Shown here in pieces: positions 41,525 to 50,888 of a stretch of 64,000 nucleotides of DNA (positions within the stretch are counted from its first letter, which is position 1; each line of letters starts with the position of its first letter). Source of the stretch: Bacteroidales bacterium. GTDB taxonomy: Bacteria > Bacteroidota > Bacteroidia > Bacteroidales > Paludibacteraceae. The DNA lies in contig DUQG01000003.1 of the NCBI GenBank assembly GCA_012837935.1, positions 91,408-155,407 of the forward strand, given 5' to 3'. The translations under genes and the position numbers were made by a program. Below the pieces are notes generated by a model. The model saw only the letters and a program-made list of their open reading frames with translations. It searched no databases and was not told the DNA's origin.

Positions 41525-42706
41525 ATGAAAAAAATAATTTCAATCCTAGCACTTGTGGCATTTGCATTTACAGCATCCGCACAAGGTATTATCTTCGAAG
41601 AAAATCAAGATTTAAACACGGCACTTGCCAAAGCAAAAGCTGAAAACAAACTAGTATTTATCGATGCTTACGCCGAATGGTGCGGACCTTGTAAAATGAT
41701 GGCTCGCGACATTTTTCCACAAAAAGAAGTAGGCGATTTCTTTAACGCCAACTTTATCAACCTAAAACTGGATATGGAAAAGGGTGCCAATGTAGAAATT
41801 GCTAAAAAATACGCAGTAACCGCCTATCCTACTTATCTCTTTTTGGATGGCGACGGCGAAGTGGTACATCGCGGGCTTGGCAGTATGCCTGCCGATAAGT
41901 TTATCGAAGTGGCAAAAACGGCTGCCGATAGCGAGAACAACCTGCAAGCCATTTCTAAAAAGATAAAAAACGGCGACCGTAGCTTGGCAACCATTAAAAA
42001 ATATTTGGCTATCAATCCACGTGATCCAGGCAACGAGAGCCTTGTGGAAGAATATCTGCAAAGACTTTCCTCTGATGATGAAATTTTCACGCAAGACACT
42101 TGGAAACTTTTTCAACACGTCCAAGATTACAACTCGCCTTCGTTTCAATTTTTCTTGCAAAATAAAGAAAAAGTTACCCAATTGGTAGGAAAAGAAGCCG
42201 TTGATAACAAAATTACTTATGCGATTGCCTATAACCTTAGACGTTCGCCGGATAAAGAAGCTGAAATAAGAGCCATTGACCCTGAGATTTTTGACAAAAT
42301 AACGATTCAAACAAAATTCTATACAGTTGCCAATCAAGTACAAGACAACCTAAATGACGAAACCGCAGTTAAAAACTTTATAGAAGCAGGGAATAGCTAT
42401 ATGGCGCAAGAAAAAGACCCTGAAAGAATCAATTCTATCGCATGGGCTAGTTATGAGTTTTACCAAAAGAACGGAAACAAAGATTTAGCTAAAAACGCAC
42501 TCGCTTGGGCTAAAAAAGCCTACGAGTTGGCACCGGAAAAAAACCATATTATTGACACCTACGCTAATTTGCTTTTTGTGAACGGCAAGAAAAAAGAAGC
42601 TATCAAGATGGAAACCAAGGCTTTGGAAATAGCAAAAGCTGCCAAAAATCAAGAAAGTATTGAGCTTTATACTAAAACATTGGAAGGATTTAAGGCTAAA
42701 AAGTAG
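41525..42706 (+). CDS. Exported thioredoxin-like protein with helical C-terminal region
   Basis: 393 aa. Signal peptide KKIISILALVAFAFTASAQ (cleavage about 20). Thioredoxin-fold domain, about 25-140, with the redox motif YAEWCGPCKMMARDIF (CxxC about 53-56) and cis-Pro in VTAYPTYLF. The remaining 250 residues are helical, TPR-like, ending NHIIDTYANLLFVNGKKKEA followed by a charged tail. Probably a periplasmic thiol-disulfide protein of the Thioredoxin_7/DUF255-like group. Substrate unknown. A TATTTTTG box lies 49 nt upstream. Confidence 0.85.
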   Translation: MKKIISILALVAFAFTASAQGIIFEENQDLNTALAKAKAENKLVFIDAYAEWCGPCKMMARDIFPQKEVGDFFNANFINLKLDMEKGANVEIAKKYAVTAYPTYLFLDGDGEVVHRGLGSMPADKFIEVAKTAADSENNLQAISKKIKNGDRSLATIKKYLAINPRDPGNESLVEEYLQRLSSDDEIFTQDTWKLFQHVQDYNSPSFQFFLQNKEKVTQLVGKEAVDNKITYAIAYNLRRSPDKEAEIRAIDPEIFDKITIQTKFYTVANQVQDNLNDETAVKNFIEAGNSYMAQEKDPERINSIAWASYEFYQKNGNKDLAKNALAWAKKAYELAPEKNHIIDTYANLLFVNGKKKEAIKMETKALEIAKAAKNQESIELYTKTLEGFKAKK

Positions 42707-42858
42707 ATGGAAGACGGTAGTTGGAAGCACGAAGCTCGAAGTTGTTTGCAGTAAATAGTTTTCAGATATAAAAATCTTTAATTTATAAATCAACGCTTTT
42801 GAAACAAAAAACTTTGCGTCTTTGTGTCTTTGCGTGCAACTTATTAATACTTCTCGAC

Positions 42859-43188
42859 ATGACAAAACGAAATATCTTAGCTGGTGTATCTTTTGGCTTA
42901 ATGATGTGGATAATGATGGAAATTGTTCCCATTTTCACCTCATCCAAAACTGTGTCTATATGCGAACTTATTCTTACATTTATTTTTTGGATGATAGGTG
43001 GCTTTGTATTTGCTTTTATCAACAGCAAATCGGACAAAAACACAAGAGAGCTCTTAGAAGAGCAGAAAAGAAAGCTGGAAGAATTAGAGAAAAATGTGGA
43101 AAATATCGATTATATGGCAGGCAGCAATCCCGATGATTTTATAAATGACAAAAATTGGGAAACTGTTAATGAAGAAACGAAACAATAA
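42859..43188 (+). CDS. Small membrane protein with C-terminal coiled coil
   Basis: 109 aa from ATG 42859; the frame is open further upstream, but that part reads through a low-complexity CTTTGCGTCTTTGTGTC repeat. Two hydrophobic helices (ILAGVSFGLMMWIMMEIVPI, and ICELILTFIFWMIGGFVFAF), then a charged coiled coil NTRELLEEQKRKLEELEKNV and an acidic tail. Function unknown. It lies 19 nt before the fumarase gene and may share its transcript. Confidence 0.65.
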   Translation: MTKRNILAGVSFGLMMWIMMEIVPIFTSSKTVSICELILTFIFWMIGGFVFAFINSKSDKNTRELLEEQKRKLEELEKNVENIDYMAGSNPDDFINDKNWETVNEETKQ

Positions 43189-43207
43189 CTAATTAAAACA
43201 TAACAAC

Positions 43208-44842
43208 ATGTCAACGAAACCATTTATTTATCAAGACCCATTTGAAATGGGGAAAGAAAAAACAGAATATTATCTTTTGACGAAAGACTTTGTAAGCGTA
43301 GAGGAATTCGGCGACCAAGAAGTGCTGAAAGTTGAGCCGGAAGGTCTTACAGCTTTGGCACGCACTGCTATGCGCGATTGTAGCTTTTTACTTCGCCCGG
43401 AACATCAAAAACAAGTAGCCAAAATCCTTGCTGACCCTGACGCAAGCGATAACGATAAATTTGTGGCTGTAACGATGCTTCGCAACGCGGAAATTTCTGC
43501 AAAAGGTGTACTTCCATTCTGCCAAGACACAGGAACGGCTACCGTTTATGCCAAAAAAGGTAATAACGTATGGACTGACGGCAACGATGAAGAGGCACTT
43601 TCAAAAGGAATTTATGAAACTTACACACAAGAAAACCTGCGCTACTCCCAAAATGCCGCTCTAAACATGTACGACGAGGTGAACACCGGCACCAACCTTC
43701 CGGCACAGATTGACCTTGTGGCTACAAAAGGCGATGAGTACAAATTCTTGTTTATTGCCAAAGGTGGCGGTTCAGCCAACAAATCTTATCTTTTCCAAGA
43801 GACAAAAGCTCTGCTTAATCCGGTTTCATTGGAAAAATTCTTGATTGAAAAAATGAAAACACTCGGAACGGCAGCTTGTCCGCCCTATCACCTGGCATTT
43901 GTAATTGGGGGAACTTCTGCCGATGCTTGCATGAAAACCGTGAAACTGGCATCTACAAAGTATTACGACGAACTGCCAACTACCGGAAATGAACTGGGAC
44001 GTGCATTCCGCGACGTAGAACTGGAAGAACGCATCCAAAAAGCAGCAGAAGAGCTGGGTCTTGGTGCTCAATTTGGCGGAAAATACTTCACGCACGACGT
44101 TCGCATCGTTAGACTTTCCCGTCACGGTGCTTCCTGCTTCGTAGGAATGGCGGTTTCTTGCTCTGCCGACCGTAACATCAAAGCAAAAATCAACAAAGAC
44201 GGTATTTGGGTTGAAAAACTGGAAGACAATCCGGGACAATACATTCCGGAAGAGTATCGTAAAGAAGGTGAAGGAAATGCTGTGAAAATTGACTTAAATC
44301 AGCCGATGCCGGAAATTTTGAAAACACTTAGCCAATATCCGGTTTCTACTCGGTTGTCGCTTTCAGGAACAATTATCGTGGGAAGAGATATTGCTCACGC
44401 GAAACTGAAAGAGCGTATTGATGCCGGAGAAGGACTTCCGCAATATATCAAAGACCACCCGATTTACTACGCGGGACCTGCCAAAACACCGAAAGGCATG
44501 CCATCCGGTTCATTTGGACCAACCACTGCCGGACGTATGGACAGCTACGTAGAGCTATTCCAATCACACGGCGGCAGCATGGTGATGATTGCCAAAGGTA
44601 ATCGCAGTCAGCAAGTTACAGACGCTTGTAAAAAGCACGGCGGTTTCTACCTCGGCTCCATCGGTGGACCGGCAGCCATTCTGGCACAAGACAGTATCAA
44701 AAAAGTAGAAGTATTGGAATATCCGGAATTGGGCATGGAAGCTATCTGGAAAATTAAAGTGGAAGATTTCCCGGCATTTATCCTGGTGGACGATAAAGGA
44801 AACGACTTTTTTCAAGTAGTAAATAGACCTAATTGCTGCTAA
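43208..44842 (+). CDS. Class I (iron-sulfur) fumarate hydratase
   Basis: 544 aa, single-polypeptide class I fumarase of the FumA/FumB type, oxygen-sensitive, with a [4Fe-4S] cluster. Visible: [17 protein letters not shown] (cluster Cys, about 105), [14 protein letters not shown] (about 184), [16 protein letters not shown] (cluster Cys, about 223), and the C-terminal beta domain with [12 protein letters not shown] and [19 protein letters not shown]. It hydrates fumarate to malate, or works in reverse in the reductive branch leading to succinate/propionate in fermenters. Clear terminator downstream. Confidence 0.94.
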   Translation: MSTKPFIYQDPFEMGKEKTEYYLLTKDFVSVEEFGDQEVLKVEPEGLTALARTAMRDCSFLLRPEHQKQVAKILADPDASDNDKFVAVTMLRNAEISAKGVLPFCQDTGTATVYAKKGNNVWTDGNDEEALSKGIYETYTQENLRYSQNAALNMYDEVNTGTNLPAQIDLVATKGDEYKFLFIAKGGGSANKSYLFQETKALLNPVSLEKFLIEKMKTLGTAACPPYHLAFVIGGTSADACMKTVKLASTKYYDELPTTGNELGRAFRDVELEERIQKAAEELGLGAQFGGKYFTHDVRIVRLSRHGASCFVGMAVSCSADRNIKAKINKDGIWVEKLEDNPGQYIPEEYRKEGEGNAVKIDLNQPMPEILKTLSQYPVSTRLSLSGTIIVGRDIAHAKLKERIDAGEGLPQYIKDHPIYYAGPAKTPKGMPSGSFGPTTAGRMDSYVELFQSHGGSMVMIAKGNRSQQVTDACKKHGGFYLGSIGGPAAILAQDSIKKVEVLEYPELGMEAIWKIKVEDFPAFILVDDKGNDFFQVVNRPNCC

Positions 44843-44866
44843 GATTTAGTGCTAGATAATTTTAAC

Positions 44867-44894
44867 AAAAGCCGAAAAACTATTTTCGGCTTTT
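44867..44894 (+). terminator. Fumarase terminator
   Basis: AAAAGCCGAAAA pairs perfectly with TTTTCGGCTTTT around a 4-nt loop, 24 nt after the fumarase stop. Confidence 0.9.
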
Positions 44895-44937
44895 GTTATT
44901 TTAAAAAACTTCGTTTCTCATTCTCGTCACATTTTTC

Positions 44938-44945
44938 TACCTTTG
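44938..44945 (+). promoter_or_regulatory. -7 box of the STM3941-like gene
   Basis: TACCTTTG, 30 nt before the ATG at 44975. It shows that an upstream in-frame ATG at 44849 (inside the fumarase terminator region) is not the real start. Confidence 0.6.
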
Positions 44946-44974
44946 TAAAAAACAATCAGACACAAACTCAAACA

Positions 44975-45427
44975 ATGAACACAATTACACTACGTCCCGG
45001 AAAAACAAAAGCACTTCTTTTGGCTCTTTTATCATTAGCATTTCTTGCTATCGGCTTGCAGATGGTTGAAAAACAAGTACTAATCGGACAGGTTCTTGTG
45101 GTTTTCTTTGGGATTGGCACTGTTGTTTCTTTAGTTCCACTAATCCCAAGTGCTTTTTATCTAAAACTGACTCAAGAAGGTTTTGAAGTGTGCAAACTGT
45201 TCAAAAAATCATTTACAAGATGGGATGAAGTAGGTAGTTTCACCGTCAGTTACACCAGCACATCCAAGTTTGTTGTTTTTAATTATACCGATAAAAGCAG
45301 AAAAAGAGCAAGAACATCACAAGCATTAGCAGGTTATGATGCAGCATTACCCGATAGTTTCGGGATGAAAGTAGAAGAATTGGCGGATTTGATGAATAAA
45401 TGGAAAAAGAAAGTGCTAAATAAATAA
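44975..45427 (+). CDS. STM3941-like small membrane protein
   Basis: 150 aa. Starts MNTITLRPGKTKALLLALLS; two membrane helices (about 13-30 and 36-58) are followed by a PH-like beta domain (FEVCKLFKKSFTRWDEVGSF...) and a C-terminal helix. The layout, and the I-x-L-x-P-x-K-x-LLL opening, match the STM3941 family of bacterial membrane proteins, whose function is not known. Start chosen from the promoter and the family pattern. Confidence 0.7.
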   Translation: MNTITLRPGKTKALLLALLSLAFLAIGLQMVEKQVLIGQVLVVFFGIGTVVSLVPLIPSAFYLKLTQEGFEVCKLFKKSFTRWDEVGSFTVSYTSTSKFVVFNYTDKSRKRARTSQALAGYDAALPDSFGMKVEELADLMNKWKKKVLNK

Positions 45428-45462
45428 TATTTTTTCCACATTTGTTCCTATTACTTTTTCAG

Positions 45463-45590
45463 TTGCCACGACTTTTAAGTCGTGGATAGCTTAAAAGTGA
45501 AATACCGGGCTTTAGCCCAAACTTATGTAAATTTTGGCTAAAGCCGTTTTCTTGAAATTCATTGAAACCACGACTTAAAAGTCGTGGCAA
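45463..45590. repeat. CCACGAC/GGCTTTAGCC repeat element, copy 3 (most intact)
   Basis: Begins TTGCCACGACTTTTAAGTCG (then TGG), holds GGGCTTTAGCCCAAAC and TTTTGGCTAAAGCC in the middle, and ends CCACGACTTAAAAGTCGTGG (then CAA). The whole 128 bp is an imperfect inverted repeat built of three smaller palindromes. The rest of the gap (45591-45700) shows no gene. Confidence 0.85.
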
Positions 45591-45700
45591 TTTATATAGG
45601 AACTATTACTGATAATCAAAAAACAATACCAAAACTTCTAAACGAATAAACAACCAAAGACATAAACAACCCTGCCCGCGGCAGGCAAACATCTAAACAA

Positions 45701-47590
45701 ATGATAAGTTACATCCAAGCAGAAAATATCAGTAAATCTTTTGGGGATAATAATCTCTTTGAGGACCTATCTTTCGGCATTTCGGAAGGTCAGCGTGTAG
45801 CGTTGATAGCGAGAAACGGAACGGGAAAAACCACGCTGCTGAATATCCTTGCCGGACGTGAAAGTGCCGACAGCGGAACTATTTCCTATAAAAAAGATTT
45901 GCGAATAGGTTATTTAGAGCAGTCGCCTGAATTTCCCGGTGAACTTTCTGTGATTGATGCTTGCTTGCAAAGTGACAGCGAAATTGTCCGCACCATTGCC
46001 GAATACGAACACGCGATGCTGCACCCTGAAAAGCACACGATGAGTGAAGTCCTTGCAAAAATGGATATTTTGGGTGCTTGGGACTATGAAACTCGCATCA
46101 AACAGATTTTAGGAAAATTAAACATTACCGATTTTGAACAGAAAATCAACGAATTAAGCGGCGGTCAGATAAAACGAGTGGCACTTGTCAATGTGCTTAT
46201 CAGCAAGCCGGAACTGCTTATCCTGGATGAGCCGACCAACCACCTCGATTTGGAAATGGTGGAATGGTTGGAAGATTTTCTGAAGCGTTCCTCAATGGCG
46301 CTGCTGATGGTAACGCACGACCGCTACTTTCTGGACCTTGTCTGTACCGATATTTTGGAATTGGATAACAAGCGACTTTATTCCTACACGGGTAATTACA
46401 GCTATTTTTTGGAAAAACGACAAGAGCGAATTGATAATTTCAATGCTGAACTGGAAAGTGCCAAAAACATCTACCGTCGTGAATTGGAATGGATGCGCAG
46501 CACACCGCAAGCCCGCACCGGAAAATCCAAAGGACGTATCGACCGTTTTTACGAACTTGAAGAGCGCGCCAAACAGCGAATTATCGATGAAAACGTGAAA
46601 TTGGCAGTAAAAGCCTCTTATCTCGGTTCCAAAATTTTTGAAGCAAAATATATCAGCAAATCTTACGGGGATTTGAAGATTTTGGATAATTTCTATTATA
46701 ATTTTGCTCGTTATGAAAAGTTGGGAATTGTCGGGAAAAACGGCACAGGGAAAACCACTTTTCTAAAAATCTTGCTCGGCGAAGTGAAACCCGACAGCGG
46801 AAGCGTGGATATTGGCGAAACTGTTCGTTTTGGCTATTACAGTCAGGAAGGTTTGGAATTTGACGAGCAAATGAAAGTGATAGATGTGGTGCGTGAAATT
46901 GCTGAAGAAGTTGATTTAGGCAACGGAAAGAAAATGACCGCTTCGCAGTTTCTAAACTATTTCCTTTTTGCACCGGAAAAGCAGCACAACTATGTCTATA
47001 AGCTTAGCGGTGGCGAAAAACGGCGTTTGCACCTCTGCACCGTGCTAATGCAAAATCCGAATTTTCTAATTCTTGACGAGCCGACCAACGATTTGGATAT
47101 TGCCACGCTGAATATTCTGGAAGATTACCTGCAAACTTTCAAAGGTTGCGTTATTGTGGTGAGCCACGACCGCTACTTTATGGATAAAGTGGTGGATCAT
47201 CTTTTTGTTTTTAAAGGCGAAGGTGCTGCCAAAGACTTCCCCGGGAATTACACGCAGTATCGTGCTTTCCGTGATTCTGCCGAAGAAGCAGAAAAAGAAC
47301 AAAAAAACCAAACCCGTGAGAAAGAGACTAATACGAAAAAACAAGATAATTCGGAAAGGAAGACCACAGCAAAAAAGCTGAGCTTTAACGAAAAACGTGA
47401 ATTTGAAGCTTTGGAAAAGGAAATCCCTCAGTTAGAAAACGAAAAATCTGAGCTTGAAATTAAACTTTCATCCGGCGAAATTACTGATGCCGAAGAAATT
47501 ATCAAATTATCCGAACGATTCGCAAAAGTAAGCGAGTTGTTAGATGAGAAAGAGATGAGATGGTTGGAATTGAGTGAGATTGGTGGGTAG
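45701..47590 (+). CDS. ABC-F family ATPase (Uup-like)
   Basis: 629 aa, two ABC cassettes in one chain and no membrane domain. Walker A: ARNGTGKTTLL (about 38) and GKNGTGKTTFL (about 346). Signatures: LSGGQIKRVAL and LSGGEKRRLHL. Walker B: LLILDEPTNHLDLEM and FLILDEPTNDLDIAT. A helical linker of about 80 residues joins them, and a C-terminal Lys/Glu-rich coiled coil (about 545-629) is typical of Uup. ABC-F proteins act on ribosomes or, for Uup, on branched DNA. No sign that it is a resistance determinant. Confidence 0.93.
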   Translation: MISYIQAENISKSFGDNNLFEDLSFGISEGQRVALIARNGTGKTTLLNILAGRESADSGTISYKKDLRIGYLEQSPEFPGELSVIDACLQSDSEIVRTIAEYEHAMLHPEKHTMSEVLAKMDILGAWDYETRIKQILGKLNITDFEQKINELSGGQIKRVALVNVLISKPELLILDEPTNHLDLEMVEWLEDFLKRSSMALLMVTHDRYFLDLVCTDILELDNKRLYSYTGNYSYFLEKRQERIDNFNAELESAKNIYRRELEWMRSTPQARTGKSKGRIDRFYELEERAKQRIIDENVKLAVKASYLGSKIFEAKYISKSYGDLKILDNFYYNFARYEKLGIVGKNGTGKTTFLKILLGEVKPDSGSVDIGETVRFGYYSQEGLEFDEQMKVIDVVREIAEEVDLGNGKKMTASQFLNYFLFAPEKQHNYVYKLSGGEKRRLHLCTVLMQNPNFLILDEPTNDLDIATLNILEDYLQTFKGCVIVVSHDRYFMDKVVDHLFVFKGEGAAKDFPGNYTQYRAFRDSAEEAEKEQKNQTREKETNTKKQDNSERKTTAKKLSFNEKREFEALEKEIPQLENEKSELEIKLSSGEITDAEEIIKLSERFAKVSELLDEKEMRWLELSEIGG

Positions 47591-47652
47591 AATTAAGAAA
47601 TAATACTATTGATGCAATAAAGATATTTAAGAATGAACAAATAAGAATGAAC

Positions 47653-47690
47653 AAAAAGTCCTACCAAATATGATTTTGGCAGGACTTTTT
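47653..47690. terminator. Bidirectional terminator between ABC-F and PepSY-like genes
   Basis: AAAAAGTCCTACCAAA pairs with TTTGGCAGGACTTTTT (one mismatch) around a 6-nt loop, between two convergent genes. Confidence 0.9.
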
Positions 47691-47707
47691 ATCTAAACTA
47701 ATAAATA

Positions 47708-48145
47708 CTAATCATCATAACGAATAAATCTTCCTTTGCTATCAAACTCTAATTCTAAGTCATTATTAAGTTTAACATCATATCCTCGTTTTTCTCTTTC
47801 CCATTTTATAATAAAGTTATTCGAGTGCTTGTTTTTGACATAACGCAAGATTGCTTTTGGCACAACGCTGTTCGGTAAAGGTCTATCGTCCGCACCTGAC
47901 TCTATCTCTATTACGTTCATACGGTGATCAAATTCAATTTCTGTGCCATCTTGAAGTTCCACTTCGTATTTAACACGTCCATTGTCCGATTCTTTTTCAA
48001 ATTCTACTATCGGATTATTCGGAAAATGCTTTGCCACGTAAGCAGCAATTTTAGGTGGTACATTATTCTTGTTTTGTGCTGTTGCAGCACCTACAAAACC
48101 AACTAAAGACAAAGCGGTTAGCAGCATTAAAGTTACTTTTCTCAT
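47708..48145 (-). CDS. PepSY-like (DUF2874) exported protein
   Basis: 145 aa. Signal peptide (RKVTLMLLTALSLVGFVGAATAQ, cleavage about 23), then two tandem PepSY-like repeats: KIAAYVAKHFPNNPIVEFEK...YEVELQDGTEIEF and KAILRYVKNKHSNNFIIKWE...YDVKLNNDLELEF. This is the Bacteroidetes periplasmic PepSY_like family. Role unknown; related domains are proposed to inhibit proteases or bind cell-envelope components. Monocistronic. Confidence 0.87.
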   Translation of the reverse strand: MRKVTLMLLTALSLVGFVGAATAQNKNNVPPKIAAYVAKHFPNNPIVEFEKESDNGRVKYEVELQDGTEIEFDHRMNVIEIESGADDRPLPNSVVPKAILRYVKNKHSNNFIIKWEREKRGYDVKLNNDLELEFDSKGRFIRYDD

Positions 48146-48245
48146 TTTATGTAAATTGTAAATAATCTCCTACTCTTTTGTTTGTGGATTTTCGGATTTC
48201 TCCATCTTTTCTATTTTTCAAACGGTTAGGAAGCCGATTGTCCCG

Positions 48246-49451
48246 TTATTCAAATTCCAACAAGAATTTCATAATCGACCAATGGAATATTCCTTTGTAA
48301 GAAGTTTCTGTAAATTCATCCATTGAAATAACATATTTTGGATTGTTGTCCGGAATTTTCAGCAGATTTCCAAACTCTCGTTCGTGAGTTTTTTCGTCCA
48401 TTATCATATATGCAACTTGGATATAGGTGATTTTTTCTTGTTTTTCTGCGATAAAGTCCACCTCTTTATCATCCATTTTTCCAATAAAAACTTTGTATCC
48501 ATTCGCTCGCAAATGGTGAAAAACTAAATTTTCAAGTACTTTATTGATGTCTTTTTGTTGGAATGGGATAAGTGCATGACGCATTCCCAAATCCTCAAAG
48601 TAAAATTTATCACCTATTTCAAATATTTTCTTTCCTCCAATCTCCTTCCTTTTCACTCTTTCTATATAAAAAACCGATTCCAAATAGACTAAATAATCTA
48701 AAACAGTTTGGGGCATAAGGCTGATTTGCTGCGACTTAAGATAGTCGCTGATTTTTTTTGCAGAAACAATACTACCCACATTATCTGCCAAAAACTCAAT
48801 TAGATTTTGTAAAAAATGGACATTTCGGATATTATAACGTGCTACAACATCACGCAAAATAATGCTGTCGTAAATGTTTTTTAGATATTCGTAATAGACA
48901 CTTTCATCTTTCCGCAAGTTAACAAGATGGGGCATTCCACCATATTTTATATAATCATACAGTGTTTCATTTGAAGCTGAAAGTTCGTGAAAATCTAAAA
49001 ACTCTTTGTAGGTAAGCGAATGAATATGAAACTGCACATACCGTCCTGCCAAAGCTGTGGCTAATTCCCCCGACAGAAGCTTTGCATTGCTTCCGGTGCA
49101 ATAAATATCGAAATTCCCATCCGACTGCAAGCTTCGCAATGCTAATTCAAATTGCTCAATTTCTTGTACTTCATCAATAAAAAGATAGGTTTTAACTTGT
49201 GAATTTGATTTTTCCTGAATATAGCTTATCAGATCCTTGTAGTCTTTGATAAAATCAAATTCGTATTTTTCTTTATTGATAAATAGAATTTTAGCTTCCG
49301 GAAAACGTGATAATATTTCTTGGCTAAGCTGCTTTAAAATATAGCTCTTCCCAACTCTACGCTGCCCCACAAGCACTTTTATTAAGCTGTCATTAATAAA
49401 AGGCTCGATTTTAGAGAAGTAATAAGGACGATATTTGATAGGCTTTTTCAT
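48246..49451 (-). CDS. AAA-type ATPase with DUF4143 domain
   Basis: 401 aa. N-terminal ATPase with Walker A GQRRVGKSYILKQ (about 29-41), Walker B TYLFIDEVQEIEQF (about 88-101) and sensor-1 IYCTGSNAKLLSGE. Central winged-helix part, then the C-terminal DUF4143 domain with a nuclease-like DDKEVDFIAEKQEKITYIQV segment (D...x-QV). Common and often horizontally spread in Bacteroidetes; proposed roles include DNA or toxin-antitoxin functions, none proved. It lies just upstream of, and divergent from, RNA copy B. Confidence 0.88.
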   Translation of the reverse strand: MKKPIKYRPYYFSKIEPFINDSLIKVLVGQRRVGKSYILKQLSQEILSRFPEAKILFINKEKYEFDFIKDYKDLISYIQEKSNSQVKTYLFIDEVQEIEQFELALRSLQSDGNFDIYCTGSNAKLLSGELATALAGRYVQFHIHSLTYKEFLDFHELSASNETLYDYIKYGGMPHLVNLRKDESVYYEYLKNIYDSIILRDVVARYNIRNVHFLQNLIEFLADNVGSIVSAKKISDYLKSQQISLMPQTVLDYLVYLESVFYIERVKRKEIGGKKIFEIGDKFYFEDLGMRHALIPFQQKDINKVLENLVFHHLRANGYKVFIGKMDDKEVDFIAEKQEKITYIQVAYMIMDEKTHEREFGNLLKIPDNNPKYVISMDEFTETSYKGIFHWSIMKFLLEFE

Positions 49452-49590
49452 TAGTTTCTTTTATAAAATAAACTTTTACTATCCACATAGAAGCTTATGG
49501 TATATCATAAACTTTTTGCAAATATAAATAAATTTATTTTATAATGCAAAGATTTAGGTGTTCAAATATTCATCTTTTTCACATTTCCGC

Positions 49591-49620
49591 TTGTTTATTA
49601 ATTTTCTTTCACTATTTTTG
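49591..49620 (+). promoter_or_regulatory. Promoter of structured RNA copy B
   Basis: TTG at 49591-49593, 19 nt, then TATTTTTG at 49613-49620. It matches the geometry of the copy A promoter. Confidence 0.8.
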
Positions 49621-49626
49621 TAACGT

Positions 49627-49860
49627 TGTAAAGACAACAAAATAAATTTTATACAAACAAACGAAAGCGTTTTAGATATTACCTTGCTTGTCAAATCTAG
49701 CGAATTAACAAAGCACAGGGTAATAGCAACAAAACGCTCACGTTCTGTATGGTTTTACTATCTAAGTATCCATATAAGAGCGTGGGCTGTTGCTTTACTT
49801 GTGCTGGGGCTTCGCTAGAGCCTGATAAGCAGTAAAGTTTAACAGTTCCCACGCTTTTTT
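49627..49860 (+). ncRNA. Structured RNA, copy B (unrecognised class)
   Basis: About 234 nt. The 5' hairpin is GTTGT/ACAAC. P2: TTGCTTGTCA 49684-49693 with TGATAAGCAG 49823-49832. P3: TCTAGCGAA 49696-49704 with TTCGCTAGA 49811-49819. P4: AGCACA 49712-49717 with TGTGCT 49800-49805. P4b: GTAA 49720-49723 with TTAC 49795-49798. P5: AGCAACA 49725-49731 with TGTTGCT 49788-49794. P6: GCTCACG 49736-49742 with CGTGGGC 49781-49787, carrying a longer apical arm (TATGG/CCATA) than copy A. GCGTTTTAGATATTACC and AAAGTTTAACAGTTCC, flanking the rod, are nearly identical in both copies. Confidence 0.85.
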
Positions 49861-49879
49861 ATTTTAAATTTTTAAACCT

Positions 49880-49904
49880 GAACTTGGGGGACGGGGAAGG
49901 AATA
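49880..49904 (+). promoter_or_regulatory. Conserved purine-rich tail before the lipoprotein gene (copy B)
   Basis: GAACTTGGGGGACGGGGAAG then GAATA, the counterpart of 33312-33335. It ends 9 nt before the ATG at 49914. Confidence 0.6.
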
Positions 49905-49913
49905 TTTCATATT

Positions 49914-50294
49914 ATGAAGAAAACACTGTTAGCAATACTTACCATTTTCATAATGGTTGGATGTAGTTCGTATAAATACGGTGCGGGGGAGGAAAATGTT
50001 CAAAAAAGCAATTTAACATTTGCATTGGTTAAGTCTAAAATCATTAAAGGTGAAACCACACAAGACGAAATCATAAAGTTATTTGGTGCACCCAACCTAA
50101 TTACAAAAAATAGGAACAATAATGAAGTTTGGAGTTATAATAGAATGAGTGCTGTCTCAAAAGGAGGAAGTAATACATTTCTTTTTGGAGAACGTGCATC
50201 AGTAAGCTCCTCTAATCAGTCTTTTGACTTAATAATCACTTACGACGACAAAAATATTGTTCAAGACTATTCTGTTATTACAACAAGTTACTAA
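49914..50294 (+). CDS. SmpA/OmlA-like small lipoprotein
   Basis: 126 aa from ATG 49914 (MKKTLLAILTIFIMVGCSSY; lipobox VGC, Cys17). An upstream in-frame TTG would begin inside the conserved purine-rich tail and is unlikely. The mature part contains IKGETTQDEIIKLFGAPNLI and NNEVWSYNR, the pattern of the SmpA/OmlA (BamE-like) fold, then a short beta end. Outer-membrane lipoprotein of unknown role. First gene of a two-gene unit downstream of RNA copy B. Confidence 0.78.
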   Translation: MKKTLLAILTIFIMVGCSSYKYGAGEENVQKSNLTFALVKSKIIKGETTQDEIIKLFGAPNLITKNRNNNEVWSYNRMSAVSKGGSNTFLFGERASVSSSNQSFDLIITYDDKNIVQDYSVITTSY

Positions 50295-50312
50295 TCATAA
50301 ATAATCAAAAAA

Positions 50313-50804
50313 ATGAAAAAATTTTTATTTTTATCAGTAGTTGCAGTCTTGCTAGGTTCATGTACTGCTCAAAAGGTTTTATCGCCTACAGAAATTAAAC
50401 TAATGACTACAAAACAGTATGAAGCAGACTACGAAACTGTTTTTAGATCAGCTATGAGTTTACTGCAATCTGAAGGTTTTTTAGTAAATGAAACAAACAA
50501 AGAGACAGGGTTAATCAACGCATCTAAACAGGTTGACAATAAAAATGCTGCATTAACAATGGCACTATTAGGTGCAGCCAAAGAAGCTTCAACTGCTACT
50601 GTTGCGTTTTTTATTGACCCTATAAATGATGAAAACACAGAAGTTAAATTAACTATTTACGAAGGCTCGGTAACATCATCCATGAGCAATTGGGGACAAA
50701 AAAACACTTCCACAAAAAACAGCATGATACAAAAAGCAGAGGTTTACACTAATTGGTTTAACAATTTAAGAGCAGAAATCGAAAGGCGAAAAGCTTTAAG
50801 ATAA
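50313..50804 (+). CDS. Small lipoprotein, unknown
   Basis: 163 aa. Lipoprotein signal FLFLSVVAVLLGSCTAQ (lipobox GSC, Cys17). The mature part has an alpha-beta pattern with YETVFRSAMSLLQSEGFLVN, ETGLINASKQ and EVKLTIYEGSVTSS, resembling the envelope-lipoprotein domains that read ...ETGLI-A, but I cannot name the family with confidence. It is 18 nt after the SmpA-like gene. A terminator follows at 50816-50847. Confidence 0.7.
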   Translation: MKKFLFLSVVAVLLGSCTAQKVLSPTEIKLMTTKQYEADYETVFRSAMSLLQSEGFLVNETNKETGLINASKQVDNKNAALTMALLGAAKEASTATVAFFIDPINDENTEVKLTIYEGSVTSSMSNWGQKNTSTKNSMIQKAEVYTNWFNNLRAEIERRKALR

Positions 50805-50815
50805 ACAACAAACAG

Positions 50816-50847
50816 AAAGGTGGATTAGTTAAATCCACCTTTTCTAC
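50816..50847 (+). terminator. Terminator of the lipoprotein operon
   Basis: AAAGGTGGATT pairs with AATCCACCTTT around a 5-nt loop, followed by TCTACTTTT. A GC-rich CCCCTTGCGGGGG palindrome at about 50854-50866 follows. Confidence 0.85.
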
Positions 50848-50888
50848 TTTTCCCCTTGCGGGGGAAATGCCGAAGGCAAAGGGGGCTA

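Noticed and set aside
49627..49860. Duplicated RNA as tmRNA, RNase P RNA or 4.5S RNA
   Set aside because: The hallmark sequences (tmRNA acceptor and tag frame, RNase P GAGGAAAGTCC core, SRP tetraloop region) are absent. 6S RNA remains possible and is named as the alternative.
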